This document shows, piece by piece, positions 38,093 to 48,009 of a DNA stretch of 64,000 nucleotides. The notes below the pieces were generated by a model, which was not told the origin of the DNA, ran no database searches, and was given only the letters and a program-made list of their open reading frames with translations. Each line of letters starts with the position of its first letter. Positions within the stretch are counted from its first letter, which is position 1. A program made the translations under genes and the position numbers. The stretch is from positions 1 through 64,000 of the forward strand of contig NZ_BAGG01000109.1 of NCBI RefSeq assembly GCF_000308695.1, written 5' to 3'. The DNA is from Nocardia takedensis NBRC 100417 (GTDB lineage: Bacteria > Actinomycetota > Actinomycetes > Mycobacteriales > Mycobacteriaceae).

Positions 38093-38122
38093 ACGGCCGC
38101 CCGGTCCGCGCCGGGCGGCCGT
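38093..38122. terminator. Hairpin 3 of 3, next to the livF stop
   Basis: Perfect 12-bp arms 38093-38104 and 38111-38122 with a six-base loop, 13 bases beyond the livF stop on the minus strand. It is likely the terminator of the ABC transporter operon. Confidence 0.6.
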
Positions 38123-38135
38123 CGCTCGCGCACCC

Positions 38136-38842
<707 letters not shown>

Positions 38843-38846
<4 letters not shown>

Positions 38847-41563
38847 GAGATCGCCTCCGTGGTGGGCCGTCCCAGGTATGCCTCGATGACGCGCGGGTCG
38901 GCGCGCACCCGCGCGGGCGGCCCGTCGGCCACGACCCGCCCCAGGTCGAGCACAACGACCCGGTCGCAGACCTCCCACACCAGTTCCATGTCGTGGTCGA
39001 CCAGCACCAGCGCGGTGCCCGCGTCCCGCACGGCCCGCAATCGCGTTCCGAGCAGGCGGCTTTCGTCGGTGTCCAGGCCCGCGGCCGGTTCGTCGAGCAG
39101 GGCCAGCGTCGGCGCGCCCGCCAGCACCCTGGCCACGCCGACCAGTTGCCGCTGCCCCTGCGACAGCGTGTGCACGGGCCGATCGGCCACCGCCGCGAGG
39201 TCGAGCAGGTCGAACACGCCGGACAGGACAGCGTCCTCGTCGCGGTCGGCGGCGGCCGCGAGACCGACCGCGACGTTCTCGCGCACGGTCAGGTCGTCGT
39301 AGAGTTCGATGCCCTGGAACGAGCGTCCGAGTCCGGCGCGGCTGCGGCGGTCCGGGGACAGGCCGTCGAGCCCGCGTCCGTCGAGTTCGACCGATCCGGT
39401 GGCCGCGGCGAATCCGCTCACCGCGTCGATCAGGGTGGTCTTGCCCGCGCCGTTGGGTCCGATCAGGCCGAGGATCTCCCCGCGCCGCACCGACAGCGAG
39501 ATCTCGTCGACCGCGACGACGCCGCCGTAGCGCACGCTCACCCCTTCGGCCCGCAACGCCAGGTCGCTGGTGGCCGCCCGGGCGGCGGGCACGGGCGCGG
39601 CCCGCTCGGTGGAGTTCGGCGAGTCCCGACGCGCGGGCAGCGGAATGCGCGCCGCCAGGTCGTGGATCCGCCCCGCCAAACCGTCGGGGTACCAGATCAA
39701 GGTCGCGATCAGCAGCAGCCCGCTGATCGAGGCGTAATAGGCGCCCAGGTCCAGGCTCTCGTTCAGCACGGTGAAGGCGAAGCCGCCCGAGGCGAGCAGG
39801 CCGGCCAGCACCGCGCCGGTGACCGAGGTGATCCCGGCGACGTAGGCGACGGCGAACAGGCCCAGGCCGGCGAACACCGAATAGGTGGGCGCGGTGACGA
39901 GGGTCTGCTGGTAGGCCAGCAGCGCGCCGCCGAGTCCGGCGACGAACGCGCCGAAACCGAAGGCCAGCAGTTTGGTTCGGCGCACGCTCACCCCCGCCGC
40001 GGCGGCCGCGCGTTCGTTGGCGCGCACCGCCAGCATCGCCGCGCCGAGCCTGCCGCGCCGCAGCAGGGCGACGGCCACCGCGACCGCGACCAGCACCGCA
40101 AGACACAGCAGCCCGAAAGCCGCGCGTGGATAGTCCTGTCCGGCCCCGATGCCCAGATCCAGTCCGAACAGCGTCGGCGACTGCACCGGAGCCCCGGTGA
40201 GTCCGCCGTTGAATTCGCTGTTCTGGAACCAGAAGGCGTCGAGGAACACGGCCAGGGTCAGGGTCGCCACCATCAACGGCAGACTGCGGGTCCGCAGCGC
40301 GGGAAGCCCGAACAGGATGCCGATCAAGGCGGTCACCGCCGCGGCCGCGAGCGGCGCGATCGGGAACGGCAGCCCGATCTGCGTGCCGAATCTGCTGAGC
40401 AGGAACGCCGCGACACCGGCCAGGGTGAGCTGGGCCAGCGAGACCTGTCCGGCGAAGCCGGTGACCACGACCTGCGAGAGCGCGATGGTCGCCAGGACGA
40501 AGCTCACGATCAGCGCGGCGCGCACGGTGCCCGAGGTCAGCACGAGCGCCGCCACGCCGACCAGGCTCCAGCCCAGCGCGGCGGGCAGGATCATCCGCGG
40601 GCGGGGTGAGCGGCCCAGCGACCGGTAGACCACCGCGCCCCGACTCGGCAGCGAGGCGCCGCGCAGCAGCAGCACCCCGAGCACCAGCAGCAGCGGAACC
40701 AGTTCGCTCATCCCGGTGTTCGGGAACCAGCTCACACTCACCTGGAGGTGGGTGATCTCGCCCTGCAGCGCGCCGACGGCCAGTCCGGCCGACACCGTGA
40801 CGGTCAGCGAACCGAAATTCCCCGCGAAGGCCACGGCCAGCGCGGGCACGATGAACAGCGTGTAGGACAGCGGAACCAAGGGAACGATCGGCGCGATCAG
40901 GATGCCGCCGACACCGGCCACCACGGTGCCGATCGCCCAGTTGCCCACCGCGATCCGGTCCGGTGACAGTCCGCTCAGCACCGCGCCGCGCTCGGTCTCC
41001 GCGGCCGCGCGGGTGGCGAGCCCGAACCGGGTGAACCGGTAGACCGCGCCCAGACCCACCGCGATGAGCACGATCACCGCCGCCAGGATCAGGCGGTCGA
41101 CGGGGATGTGCGAGTCGCCGAGGGAGACCGTGCCGGTGGCGAAGATCGGTTTCAGCGCCACCGGTTTCGTGCCGACGCGTTGGGCGAGCACGTCCTGGAC
41201 GATGAGCATCACCCCGAGCGAGGCGACCGCCTTGGCCACCGCGGAGGCGTGGCGCAGCGGACGGAACACCACCGCGTACAGCAGCGCCCCGAACACCGCC
41301 GCGATCGCCAGCGAGATCGCCATGGCGGGCGCGACGCCCAGCGGCCCGCCCAGCGACACCGTTTTCGGCAGGCCGGGAATCGGCACGAGCAGGTCGCCTT
41401 TGCGCAAATAGGCGAAGGTGTAGGCGACATAGAGCGCGATCGCGCCGGTGCCGAAGTTGACCACGCCCGAGGACCGGAAGGTCATCACCAAGGCGATGCC
41501 CAGCGCGGCGTACACCGCGCCGTTGCCGAGGCCGAGGGCCAGGAATGCAATGTGATCGTCCAT
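38843..41563 (-). CDS. Fused LivH-LivM permease and LivG ATPase of a branched-chain amino-acid-type ABC transporter
   Basis: One 906-residue protein combines three subunits that are normally separate. Residues 1 to about 300 are a LivH permease (eight helices, GLGNGAVYAALGIALVMTFR start). About 320-640 is a LivM permease (GFAGQVSLAQ and LPLMVATL motifs). About 665-906 is a LivG ATPase with Walker A near 700 (GPNGAGKTTLIDAVSG), signature LSQGQRQLVGVARVL and Walker B LALLDEPAAG. The reading frame is open throughout and no frameshift is apparent. It lies between the binding protein (40 bases upstream) and LivF (four-base overlap), so this is one operon. Permease-permease fusions are known in actinobacteria; the triple fusion is less usual. 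Confidence 0.92.
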
Positions 41564-41603
41564 CTACGTTCTCTCGCTCACGCGCCCGCCGACTGTCCCG
41601 GAT

Positions 41604-42851
41604 CTACTGGATGACCTGCGGGTCAGCGGGTTTGCCGTCGCGGACGGTGGTGACGATCGCGCCGCGCCCGCACACCGAGGTCAGCACGAAGACCTGCTGT
41701 CCGTCGCAGGTGAAGGTCAGTCCGCTGCCCAGCGGCACCGGCACCTGGCGCGCCGCCCGCAACGCCTCGCTCACCGCCGCGGGCGTGAACTCGCCCTGCA
41801 CGTTCTGGACGGCGCGCACCAGTCCCAGCAGCGGTTGGTAGCCGGAGAAGGCGAAGCCGTAGAGGTCGGTGTCGGGCGCGTATTTCGCCATCACCGTGCG
41901 GAACAGCACCGTGTCCGGGTCGTCGGAGACCACTTCGGCCGAGGAGATCACGTGCGCGCCTTCGACGGCGGCGGTGCCCGCGGCTTCGACCACGTCCTGC
42001 CCCAGGCAGGTGGAGACGGCCAGTTTGTCCACCTTCGACCCGAGCGTGTCCAGCGACCGGAGCACCGCGGTGCACAGCCCGCTCTCCCCGACCAGGAACA
42101 CCGCGTCGGGTTTCTGCGCCAACGCCGCGCTGACCTGCGGCGTCATATCGGGGGTGCCGACCGGGACGCCGATGGTGTCGACCGCGACGCCCGCGCCCTG
42201 GAACGAGGGGTCGGCCAGCGTCTTGATGCTCGCGACGACCGATCCGGCGTCGTTGGCCACGATCGCGACCCGCTTGTAGCCCTGGGCCGCCGAGTATTTC
42301 GCCGCGCCCGCGAACGCCGCGGGCACACCGCCGGACAGCACGAACGAATTCGGCGTCGTCATCTCCGCGCCGCTGGGACCGACCGTGGTCACGTACGGGA
42401 TGCCCGCGCCCGCGATCACCGGCACGACCGCGTCGCCCTGACCGGTGGCGGGCGCGACGACCGCCACGACGCCGGCCGCGACGAGTTGGTTGGCGCAGTC
42501 CCGCGCGCTGGCCGGGTCCTCTTTCTCCTTGCAGACGACCAGGTCGATGGGCCTGCCCGCGATGCCGCCGAGATTCTCGTTGACGTATTTCGTCGCCGCT
42601 TCGGCCGCGGCGCGCGCGTCCGGCAACTGCCCCAGCGGCCCGCCCTCCGGGCTGAGGAAGCCGATCTTGACCGGTGTGCCCGACGCCGGCTTGGCGGGCA
42701 GTTCGGTCGTCACGCCTTGCTCCGCCTTCGACACCGGATCGTCCTCGGCCCCCGCGCACGCGCTCACCGCCAGGGTCGCGGCCAGCAGGGGGAGCAGAAA
42801 GCGTCTTCCGAGTCCGGAATTCGTGGTTCGCCAGAAGTGAGCTGAAGTCAC
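41604..42851 (-). CDS. ABC transporter substrate-binding lipoprotein (LivJ/LivK type)
   Basis: The 415-residue protein begins with a lipoprotein signal ending VSA-Cys32, so it is anchored to the outside of the membrane. The mature part is a periplasmic-binding type 1 fold of the Leu/Ile/Val-binding family (VKIGFLSPEGGPLGQL start, GIPYVTTVGPSGAE). Start is GTG at 42851 with GAGG eight bases upstream. An operator-like AGAC-N4-GTCT motif lies 36 bases upstream of the start. First gene of the transporter operon. Confidence 0.88.
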   Translation of the reverse strand: MTSAHFWRTTNSGLGRRFLLPLLAATLAVSACAGAEDDPVSKAEQGVTTELPAKPASGTPVKIGFLSPEGGPLGQLPDARAAAEAATKYVNENLGGIAGRPIDLVVCKEKEDPASARDCANQLVAAGVVAVVAPATGQGDAVVPVIAGAGIPYVTTVGPSGAEMTTPNSFVLSGGVPAAFAGAAKYSAAQGYKRVAIVANDAGSVVASIKTLADPSFQGAGVAVDTIGVPVGTPDMTPQVSAALAQKPDAVFLVGESGLCTAVLRSLDTLGSKVDKLAVSTCLGQDVVEAAGTAAVEGAHVISSAEVVSDDPDTVLFRTVMAKYAPDTDLYGFAFSGYQPLLGLVRAVQNVQGEFTPAAVSEALRAARQVPVPLGSGLTFTCDGQQVFVLTSVCGRGAIVTTVRDGKPADPQVIQ

Positions 42852-43289
42852 GAGAAATGCCTCGCATTCGATACAAACAGATGTTTAGACGAGTGTCTGG
42901 ACGTTAGCACAGTCACATGTACGACTCAATGGATTCGTGGTATTCACCGACGGCCGGAGAATCCCCTGAAATACCAGGTAGGGAGCGTGTTGCGGGCACG
43001 ACCGCACCCCGGGCCCACCGACGGGCCACTCCAGGGATCGATCGGACACTCAGTCTCGGACAGGCCGGCGATCAGCTGAACGCAACACCACGTTGCTGGG
43101 TCCTGGTCATGTCCCGGTCGGGCGCGCACCCGCATTTCGGAGCGGTCCACGCGGACGACCTCGAAGTCCGGGCCATGATCGAAGGTGCCGGCGAGCGTGC
43201 GGACCGCACTCCGCACCGGTCCGGACACCGGCAAGCAGGTCGCGGTGCGACGACGCCGCGCGGAACGCCGACCGAGCGCAAGGTCGCGG
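42852..43289. other. Intergenic region upstream of the transporter operon
   Basis: The 438 bases contain the operator-like motif at 42887-42898. Frames on both strands are open (for example 43234-42944, minus) but none has a ribosome binding site or a recognisable protein. The region may also hold the end of the epimerase transcript. Confidence 0.5.
42887..42898. promoter_or_regulatory. Inverted repeat AGAC-N4-GTCT, site 1 (transporter promoter)
   Basis: The motif reads T-AGAC-GAGT-GTCT-G. It lies 36 bases before the GTG of the binding-protein gene, where a repressor would block transcription. The same flanked motif occurs at 44347-44358 before the epimerase gene. Confidence 0.5.
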
Positions 43290-44318
43290 TTATCGTTTCC
43301 GGCCTCCGGGTGCCGTCGCGGCGGCGGACCCGTCGCGCGGACGCCGGGTGGTGAAGAACAGCGCCGCCTCGGTGACGGCCTCTTCGATCGGTCGCGGCGA
43401 CCAGCCGAGTTCGCGGATCGCCTTCGTGTTGTCCAGTGGGGTCATGGTGTGCATGAGACGCATCGTGGTGCGGGTGACCCGAACGTCCTCGCGGGTCACC
43501 CGCGTGACGAGTTCGCCGATCACCCCCGCCACCCACAACACCGGACGAGGAATGCCGAACCGGGCGGGAGGCGCGCCGGTGACCGACGCGGCGAAATCGT
43601 GCAGGTCACGGGTCACCCGCCACCCGGCGGACACGATGTAGCGCTCCCCCGGTCTGCCGCGCTCCCCCGCCAGGATCAACGCTTGCGCGGCATCGCGGAC
43701 ACCGACCACTTCCGCCCCGGCGCCGCGCACGTAGAACGGCAACTTGCCGCGCGCGGCCGCCGCCACGAACCCGCCGTGCGGCGTGGGCAGGAAATCTTGG
43801 GGGCCATAGGTGTTGGCGACGCACATCGCGACCGCGGGCAACCCGCGCTCCCGCGCGTAGTCCAGGACCAGTCGCTCGGCCTCCACGCGCGACCGGACAT
43901 ACGGTCCGCCGAGACGCGCCCAGTTGTGCGGACCGTCCGACTCCGCGATCACCCGATCCCCGAGGGGCAGTGTGGCGACCGAACTGGTGAACACGAAGCG
44001 GTCCAACCCCGCCTCCACCGCCACGTCGAGAACCGTCCGCAGACATTCGACGTTGGTCCGGAACAGCGGCGCGGGATCGCGCGACCACGCCCGCGCGTCG
44101 ACCACGCAGTAGTAGACGACCGCGCAGTCGCGCATCGCCGCCCGCACCGTCGCGATGTCGTCCAGTTCGCCCACGACGACCTCGACATCCAATCCTTCGA
44201 GCGCGCGCCGCGAACTGGTCTCGCGCACCAGCACCCGCACCGACTCGCCGCGTTCCACCAGACCGCGCGTCACGTGCGAGCCCAGGAATCCGCTCGCGCC
44301 GAGGACCAGACTGCGCAT
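43290..44318 (-). CDS. NAD-dependent epimerase/dehydratase-family protein (extended SDR)
   Basis: The 342-residue protein is an extended short-chain dehydrogenase with the N-terminal GASGFLGSHV cofactor loop, the FTSSVATLP active-site Ser segment and a Tyr-x3-Arg-type variant (YVRSRVEAERL) where the usual motif is Tyr-x3-Lys. Relatives include dihydroflavonol-4-reductase and hopanoid-associated or 3-beta-hydroxysteroid dehydrogenase-like enzymes. A reductase or steroid/sugar substrate cannot be resolved. Arg in place of the catalytic Lys deserves attention. ATG 44318 has GGAGG seven bases upstream; the longer frame from 44351 is less likely and would cover the operator at 44347-44358. Confidence 0.83.
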   Translation of the reverse strand: MRSLVLGASGFLGSHVTRGLVERGESVRVLVRETSSRRALEGLDVEVVVGELDDIATVRAAMRDCAVVYYCVVDARAWSRDPAPLFRTNVECLRTVLDVAVEAGLDRFVFTSSVATLPLGDRVIAESDGPHNWARLGGPYVRSRVEAERLVLDYARERGLPAVAMCVANTYGPQDFLPTPHGGFVAAAARGKLPFYVRGAGAEVVGVRDAAQALILAGERGRPGERYIVSAGWRVTRDLHDFAASVTGAPPARFGIPRPVLWVAGVIGELVTRVTREDVRVTRTTMRLMHTMTPLDNTKAIRELGWSPRPIEEAVTEAALFFTTRRPRDGSAAATAPGGRKR

Positions 44319-44346
44319 CGACCCACCTCCGCTCCCCGCAAAAATA

Positions 44347-44358
44347 GACATGCGTCTG
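44347..44358. promoter_or_regulatory. Inverted repeat AGAC-N4-GTCT, site 2 (epimerase promoter)
   Basis: The motif reads T-AGAC-ATGC-GTCT-G, 28 bases before the ATG at 44318. It agrees with site 1 in the inverted arms and both flanking bases and differs only in the spacer, which is what a shared TetR-type operator would look like. Confidence 0.5.
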
Positions 44359-44538
44359 ATCGAGTGTCAATGCACCTGTCCAACGCGGGTACTCTTTCCC
44401 CGAGCGGCCAGGACAGTCGATCTCCGTGACCGCGGCGCGCAACATCACCGCCGCCCGAGGGTGACCGATCGGGAAGCGCGAGAATCCGACCGAAGTCGCA
44501 CGCGCAGTGGCGATCTAGGTGTTCACCGGGAAGGCCCC

Positions 44539-44733
44539 TCAGAACGCGAATCCGGTGTCGGCCACTTCGAGGTAGACCTGACACGCGAACCGACTGGCCG
44601 CGCCGGAGACGACGCGCGACCCGGCGGGCAGTTCCGCGAACGACGGCCACAGCGCGTAGCGCTCGCGCGCGTCGAGCAGCACCAGGAACGTCTCCTGCGC
44701 GCCCTCGAGAAAGACCGTCGGCCGCTCGTTCAT
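44539..44733 (-). CDS. Divergent MbtH-like protein
   Basis: MbtH-like proteins bind adenylation domains of NRPSs and aid their folding or activity. The 64-residue product aligns over its whole centre with MbtH: TFLVLLDARERYALWPSFAE and LPAGSRVVSGAASRFACQVY match the family LWP, PAG, SR-AC pattern. Several signature residues differ: the Ser two before Trp-Pro is Ala, the Trp after PAG is Ser, and the C-terminal WTDxRP is missing. ATG 44733 has GGAGG six bases upstream, so it is probably expressed. It lies 11.5 kb from the giant NRPS on the same strand, not in an operon with it. Confidence 0.7.
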   Translation of the reverse strand: MNERPTVFLEGAQETFLVLLDARERYALWPSFAELPAGSRVVSGAASRFACQVYLEVADTGFAF

Positions 44734-44895
44734 GGATCGCCTCCTCGTCACCGCCGAGATACCACCGGACCGCCTGCGCGATACGAAGTCAGGCAACGGT
44801 AACGCGGTTACTGTTTCTCGGAAAGGCGACGGTACCACCGCCAACGGATCACCGCACGGCTACCGCGCTCGTCGTCGATCGTGATCTCCAGCGGC

Positions 44896-46260
44896 TCAGG
44901 GGCATTCGTCAGGAGCGGGCTCACCGCGCAGGCGCGCCTCGCACCAGGCGAACGCACCGGGAAAGCCGGTGGCCAGTCCGATGACGTGTTCGCCGGGTTC
45001 GGCGCGGAAGACCGCGCGCACGCCTCGATCGCACTGCTCACGGTAGAGCTGCTGAGCGCCTTCGAAGGGGATCCAGAGATCGTGGGCCGCGTGGTAGACG
45101 TAGAGCGGGGAGGCGGAGGTGCGATCGCCGAGGTCGGTGCGGGTGAAGATCTCGTCGGCGATATCGCTGCGCAACGGGTCGGCGATATCGGCGACCACGT
45201 CGATCGGCGTGCCGACGACGCCGAGCGGTCCGTCCACCTCGCCGCAGGCGTTCTTCACCGGGGAGGTCGCCACCCACTGCGCGAAATTGTTGAGGCGGCC
45301 GAGGATTTCGGGATGTTCGCGCGCCATCGCCAATACCACGACCAGCAGGACGCCGGAGGCGAAATTGCCGTTGAAGCGGTCCGCGATCACGCGATTGTCG
45401 GTGACCAGGCCGCCGGTGGTCGTGCCGACCAGCACGCCGGACAACTCGGGGGCGTACTCGTCGAGCAGCATGGTGGTCGCGTAGGAGGCGATCGCGCCGC
45501 CGGAGTAACCGCCCACCGCGAAACGGCTCTCGGCGAATTCGCCCTCGGGTTGGGACCGCGCGGCGCGGATGCCGTCGAGGATGACGTGCCCGGCGACATT
45601 CGGTTCCCCGTAGGCCATCCACGGGCCCTCGTGATCCGGGATCAGCACCGCGTACCCGCGTTCGAGCGCCCACGCACTCGTCGGCGGGAACAGTTCGGTG
45701 ACGTTGCCGCGGCTCAGCAGGCCGTGCGCCAGCGCGTAACTGGGCGTGCAGCGCTTGCCGAGGGAGTTGATCGGCAGGGCGTCGACCAGGACCGGCCGCG
45801 CACCCGGCCCGGTCCACGGGGCGGGCGGCGTGATCAGCGTCGCGGTGCCGTAGGAGGGAGCGCCGGTCGCCGACGTGGACCGGAATTTCACCAGGCGCGC
45901 CCGGCCGACCGCCCCCGGCAGCAATTCGGCCGCCGTCGCGGTGACCTCGCGCTGTTCGAGCAGCTCACCGGGTTGCGAGGCGGCCAAGTTCTGCGGCCAG
46001 GTGTCGAACAAGGGGTCACTGGTCGGCGGTGACTGCACCGCCTGCCACAGCGCGGCCAGATCGGGCGGCAGGTCCGCGGTCGGCGGGGACGGCGCGTCCG
46101 GCAGCGGCGGCGGCGGGATCACCGCGTCGATTCCCCGCTGGAGATCCGAGGGTCCCTGCTCACTCTCGGCTACCGCCGCGTGCTGTCCGGTCAGCAGCAG
46201 GCAGCCGACGGCGGTCGTGACGATCAGGGTGCGCAGCGGACGTCGGCGTCGAGCGATCAT
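44896..46260 (-). CDS. Secretory lipase-like alpha/beta hydrolase (LIP family), paralogue A
   Basis: The 454-residue protein has an Arg-rich signal peptide (about 1-36, MIARRRRPLR start), a proline-rich stretch and a hydrolase domain with the nucleophile elbow GGYSGGA. A late Asp-His pair lies in YHAAHDLWIPFEG and GEHVIGLATGFPGAF. Lipolysis of exogenous triacylglycerol or wax-like lipids is the expected role. ATG 46260 has GGAGG eight bases upstream. It is transcribed away from a close paralogue with a 53-base gap. Confidence 0.85.
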   Translation of the reverse strand: MIARRRRPLRTLIVTTAVGCLLLTGQHAAVAESEQGPSDLQRGIDAVIPPPPLPDAPSPPTADLPPDLAALWQAVQSPPTSDPLFDTWPQNLAASQPGELLEQREVTATAAELLPGAVGRARLVKFRSTSATGAPSYGTATLITPPAPWTGPGARPVLVDALPINSLGKRCTPSYALAHGLLSRGNVTELFPPTSAWALERGYAVLIPDHEGPWMAYGEPNVAGHVILDGIRAARSQPEGEFAESRFAVGGYSGGAIASYATTMLLDEYAPELSGVLVGTTTGGLVTDNRVIADRFNGNFASGVLLVVVLAMAREHPEILGRLNNFAQWVATSPVKNACGEVDGPLGVVGTPIDVVADIADPLRSDIADEIFTRTDLGDRTSASPLYVYHAAHDLWIPFEGAQQLYREQCDRGVRAVFRAEPGEHVIGLATGFPGAFAWCEARLRGEPAPDECP

Positions 46261-46313
46261 TCGGGCTTCCTCCAGCGATCGGAGAGCAGGGTTCAAGGGC
46301 AATCGCGGTCACA

Positions 46314-47921
46314 GTGCTCGTCGGCTGCGCGTCGCTCGTCGCGCAACCACTCGACGCGCGAGCGGAACCGCCGGACAACCCGGCCTCGCCGTTGCAACAG
46401 TGGATCGACCAGACGGTTACGGCCCCGCCGCACCTGGCCGAAGGTTCGAACGAGGCACTGTGGCGCGCGGTGCTGCCCAGCGCCACCGACGACCCGTTTT
46501 TCGACGCCCGGCCCGCGGGCCTGGACGCCCTCACCCCCGGTCAGATCATCGAGACCCGGGACGTGACGGCCATGACCGCCCAGCGGATGGCGACCCCCAT
46601 CGCCCGCGCGACACTGCTGAAATTCCGCACCACCTCGGCCACGGGCGCCCCGTCCTTCGGCACCGCCACCCTGATCGTGCCCGCGGCCGCGTGGACCGGG
46701 CCGGGGCCGCGTCCGGTGGAGGTGAGCGCGATGCCGATCAACTCCCTCGGCGCGCACTGCACGCCCGGATATCAACTGTCACACAACATCCTGGACCGCC
46801 CGAACACCGACCTCCCGGTCTTCCTGCCGTCGGTGTGGTGGGCGCTGAGCAAAGGCGACGCGGTCGTCATGCCCGACCACGAAGGCCCGTTTATGGCCTG
46901 CGCCGAACCGAATATCGCCGGTCACGTCATGCTCGACTCGATCCGCGCCGTCCGCGCCGTCGCGCCCGCCGAATTCGGCGAGAGCCGCTACGTGGCCATC
47001 GGCTACTCCGGCGGCGCCATCGCCGCCTACGCCGCCGCCATGCTGGCCGGCGAATACGCGCCCGAACTGACGGGCCTGCTCGTCGGCGCGGCCGCGGGCG
47101 GACTCGTCGCCGACAACACCAACGTGGCCCACCGGTTCGACGGCAACATCTCCTCCGGCATTCTGCTCACCGTCGCATTGGCCGTCGCCCGCGAACACCC
47201 CGAAATCCTCGGCCACATGAACCATCTCGCCCAGTGGGTGGCCACCTCACCGATCCGCGACATCTGCGGCGACGCCTCCGGCCCGCTCGGCATCGTCGGC
47301 CTGCCCATCGACGTCGCCGCCGACACCGCCGACGTCCTCGACAGCCCCTTCGCCGCCGACATGTTCGACCGCCTCGACCTCAGCGACCGCACCGCCGCCG
47401 TCCCCCTCTACCTCTACCACGGCATCCACGACCCCTGGATCCCCCTGGCCGACGTCGAACACCTCTACCACCAGCAATGCGCCCGCGGCGTCCCCGCCCT
47501 GTTCCGCGTCGTCGGCGGCGAACACCTCATCGGCTACGTCACCGGCTACCCAGAACTCGGCGCCTGGATCGACGCCCGCCTCCACGGAACCCCCGCCCCA
47601 CCGAATGCTGACCAGACCTACGACCGACAACGACGGAAATGGAATTTCGGTCCGCGGGTGGCATTCCAGAACTGTTGCCCCCCTGGGATGTCGACACGCT
47701 CTTCGCCGTTCCCACTGACGAGCATCAGCGGACGATCCACTCCCTCGTCGAGGACCGAATCCCACAGGCCGCCATCGAGATTCGCGACCGCCACGATGCG
47801 CGTGTCGTGCATGGCCTGGGACGCACGTCTTGCGCGTAGTGCGTCTCCTCGGAGAAATAGCCTGACCTGGGCACAAAAAGTGGTCCCAGCTGGTTTCGAA
47901 CCAGCGACCTTCCGCGTGTGA
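46314..47921 (+). CDS. Secretory lipase-like hydrolase, paralogue B, with damaged ends
   Basis: The protein is a close paralogue of 44896-46260 over its length (GYSGGA elbow, EHPEILGHMNHLAQWVATSP, GEHLIGYVTGYPELGAW). Two ends are abnormal. The start (GTG 46314) leaves only a truncated signal peptide (LVGCASLVAQPLDARA), with no in-frame ATG, GTG or TTG back to the stop at 46218. At the 3' end homology stops at about 47602; adding one C to the run at 47596-47599 would give the ending APTEC and a stop at 47609-47611, matching the paralogue's APDECP. As written, the frame runs on through about 100 unrelated codons and across the opposite-strand tRNA-Val. It may be a decaying gene or a sequencing error at a C run. 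Confidence 0.65.
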   Translation: MLVGCASLVAQPLDARAEPPDNPASPLQQWIDQTVTAPPHLAEGSNEALWRAVLPSATDDPFFDARPAGLDALTPGQIIETRDVTAMTAQRMATPIARATLLKFRTTSATGAPSFGTATLIVPAAAWTGPGPRPVEVSAMPINSLGAHCTPGYQLSHNILDRPNTDLPVFLPSVWWALSKGDAVVMPDHEGPFMACAEPNIAGHVMLDSIRAVRAVAPAEFGESRYVAIGYSGGAIAAYAAAMLAGEYAPELTGLLVGAAAGGLVADNTNVAHRFDGNISSGILLTVALAVAREHPEILGHMNHLAQWVATSPIRDICGDASGPLGIVGLPIDVAADTADVLDSPFAADMFDRLDLSDRTAAVPLYLYHGIHDPWIPLADVEHLYHQQCARGVPALFRVVGGEHLIGYVTGYPELGAWIDARLHGTPAPPNADQTYDRQRRKWNFGPRVAFQNCCPPGMSTRSSPFPLTSISGRSTPSSRTESHRPPSRFATATMRVSCMAWDARLARSASPRRNSLTWAQKVVPAGFEPATFRV

Positions 47922-47952
47922 GGCGGACGCTCTCCCGCTGAGCTATGGGACC
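47881..47952 (-). tRNA. tRNA-Val (anticodon CAC)
   Basis: The reverse strand folds as a 72-base cloverleaf: acceptor GGTCCCA pairing with TGGGACC, anticodon stem TCCGC/GCGGA with loop CTCACAC (anticodon CAC) and T-arm GCTGG-TTCGAAA-CCAGC. CCA is not encoded. A run of five T follows on the transcribed strand (47875-47879). Confidence 0.95.
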
Positions 47953-48009
47953 GGGGTTGCCGTGAGGCGGCGTTCGGGTGACGCGTGGGCGTCGGCCGAA
48001 CGAGATGGA

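Noticed and set aside
38847..40106. Upstream extension of the LivF frame to 40106
   Set aside because: It only overlaps the LivH-M-G fusion in another phase; the GTG at 38846 overlaps the preceding stop and begins the normal LivF sequence.
42944..43234. 96-codon minus-strand frame in the gap before the transporter operon
   Set aside because: Partly protein-like but without ribosome binding site, domain or neighbour logic.
47639..47839. 66-codon plus-strand frame after lipase paralogue B
   Set aside because: The translation looks plausible but has no ribosome binding site, and it overlaps the read-through of the lipase frame and lies by a tRNA. Too weak to call.
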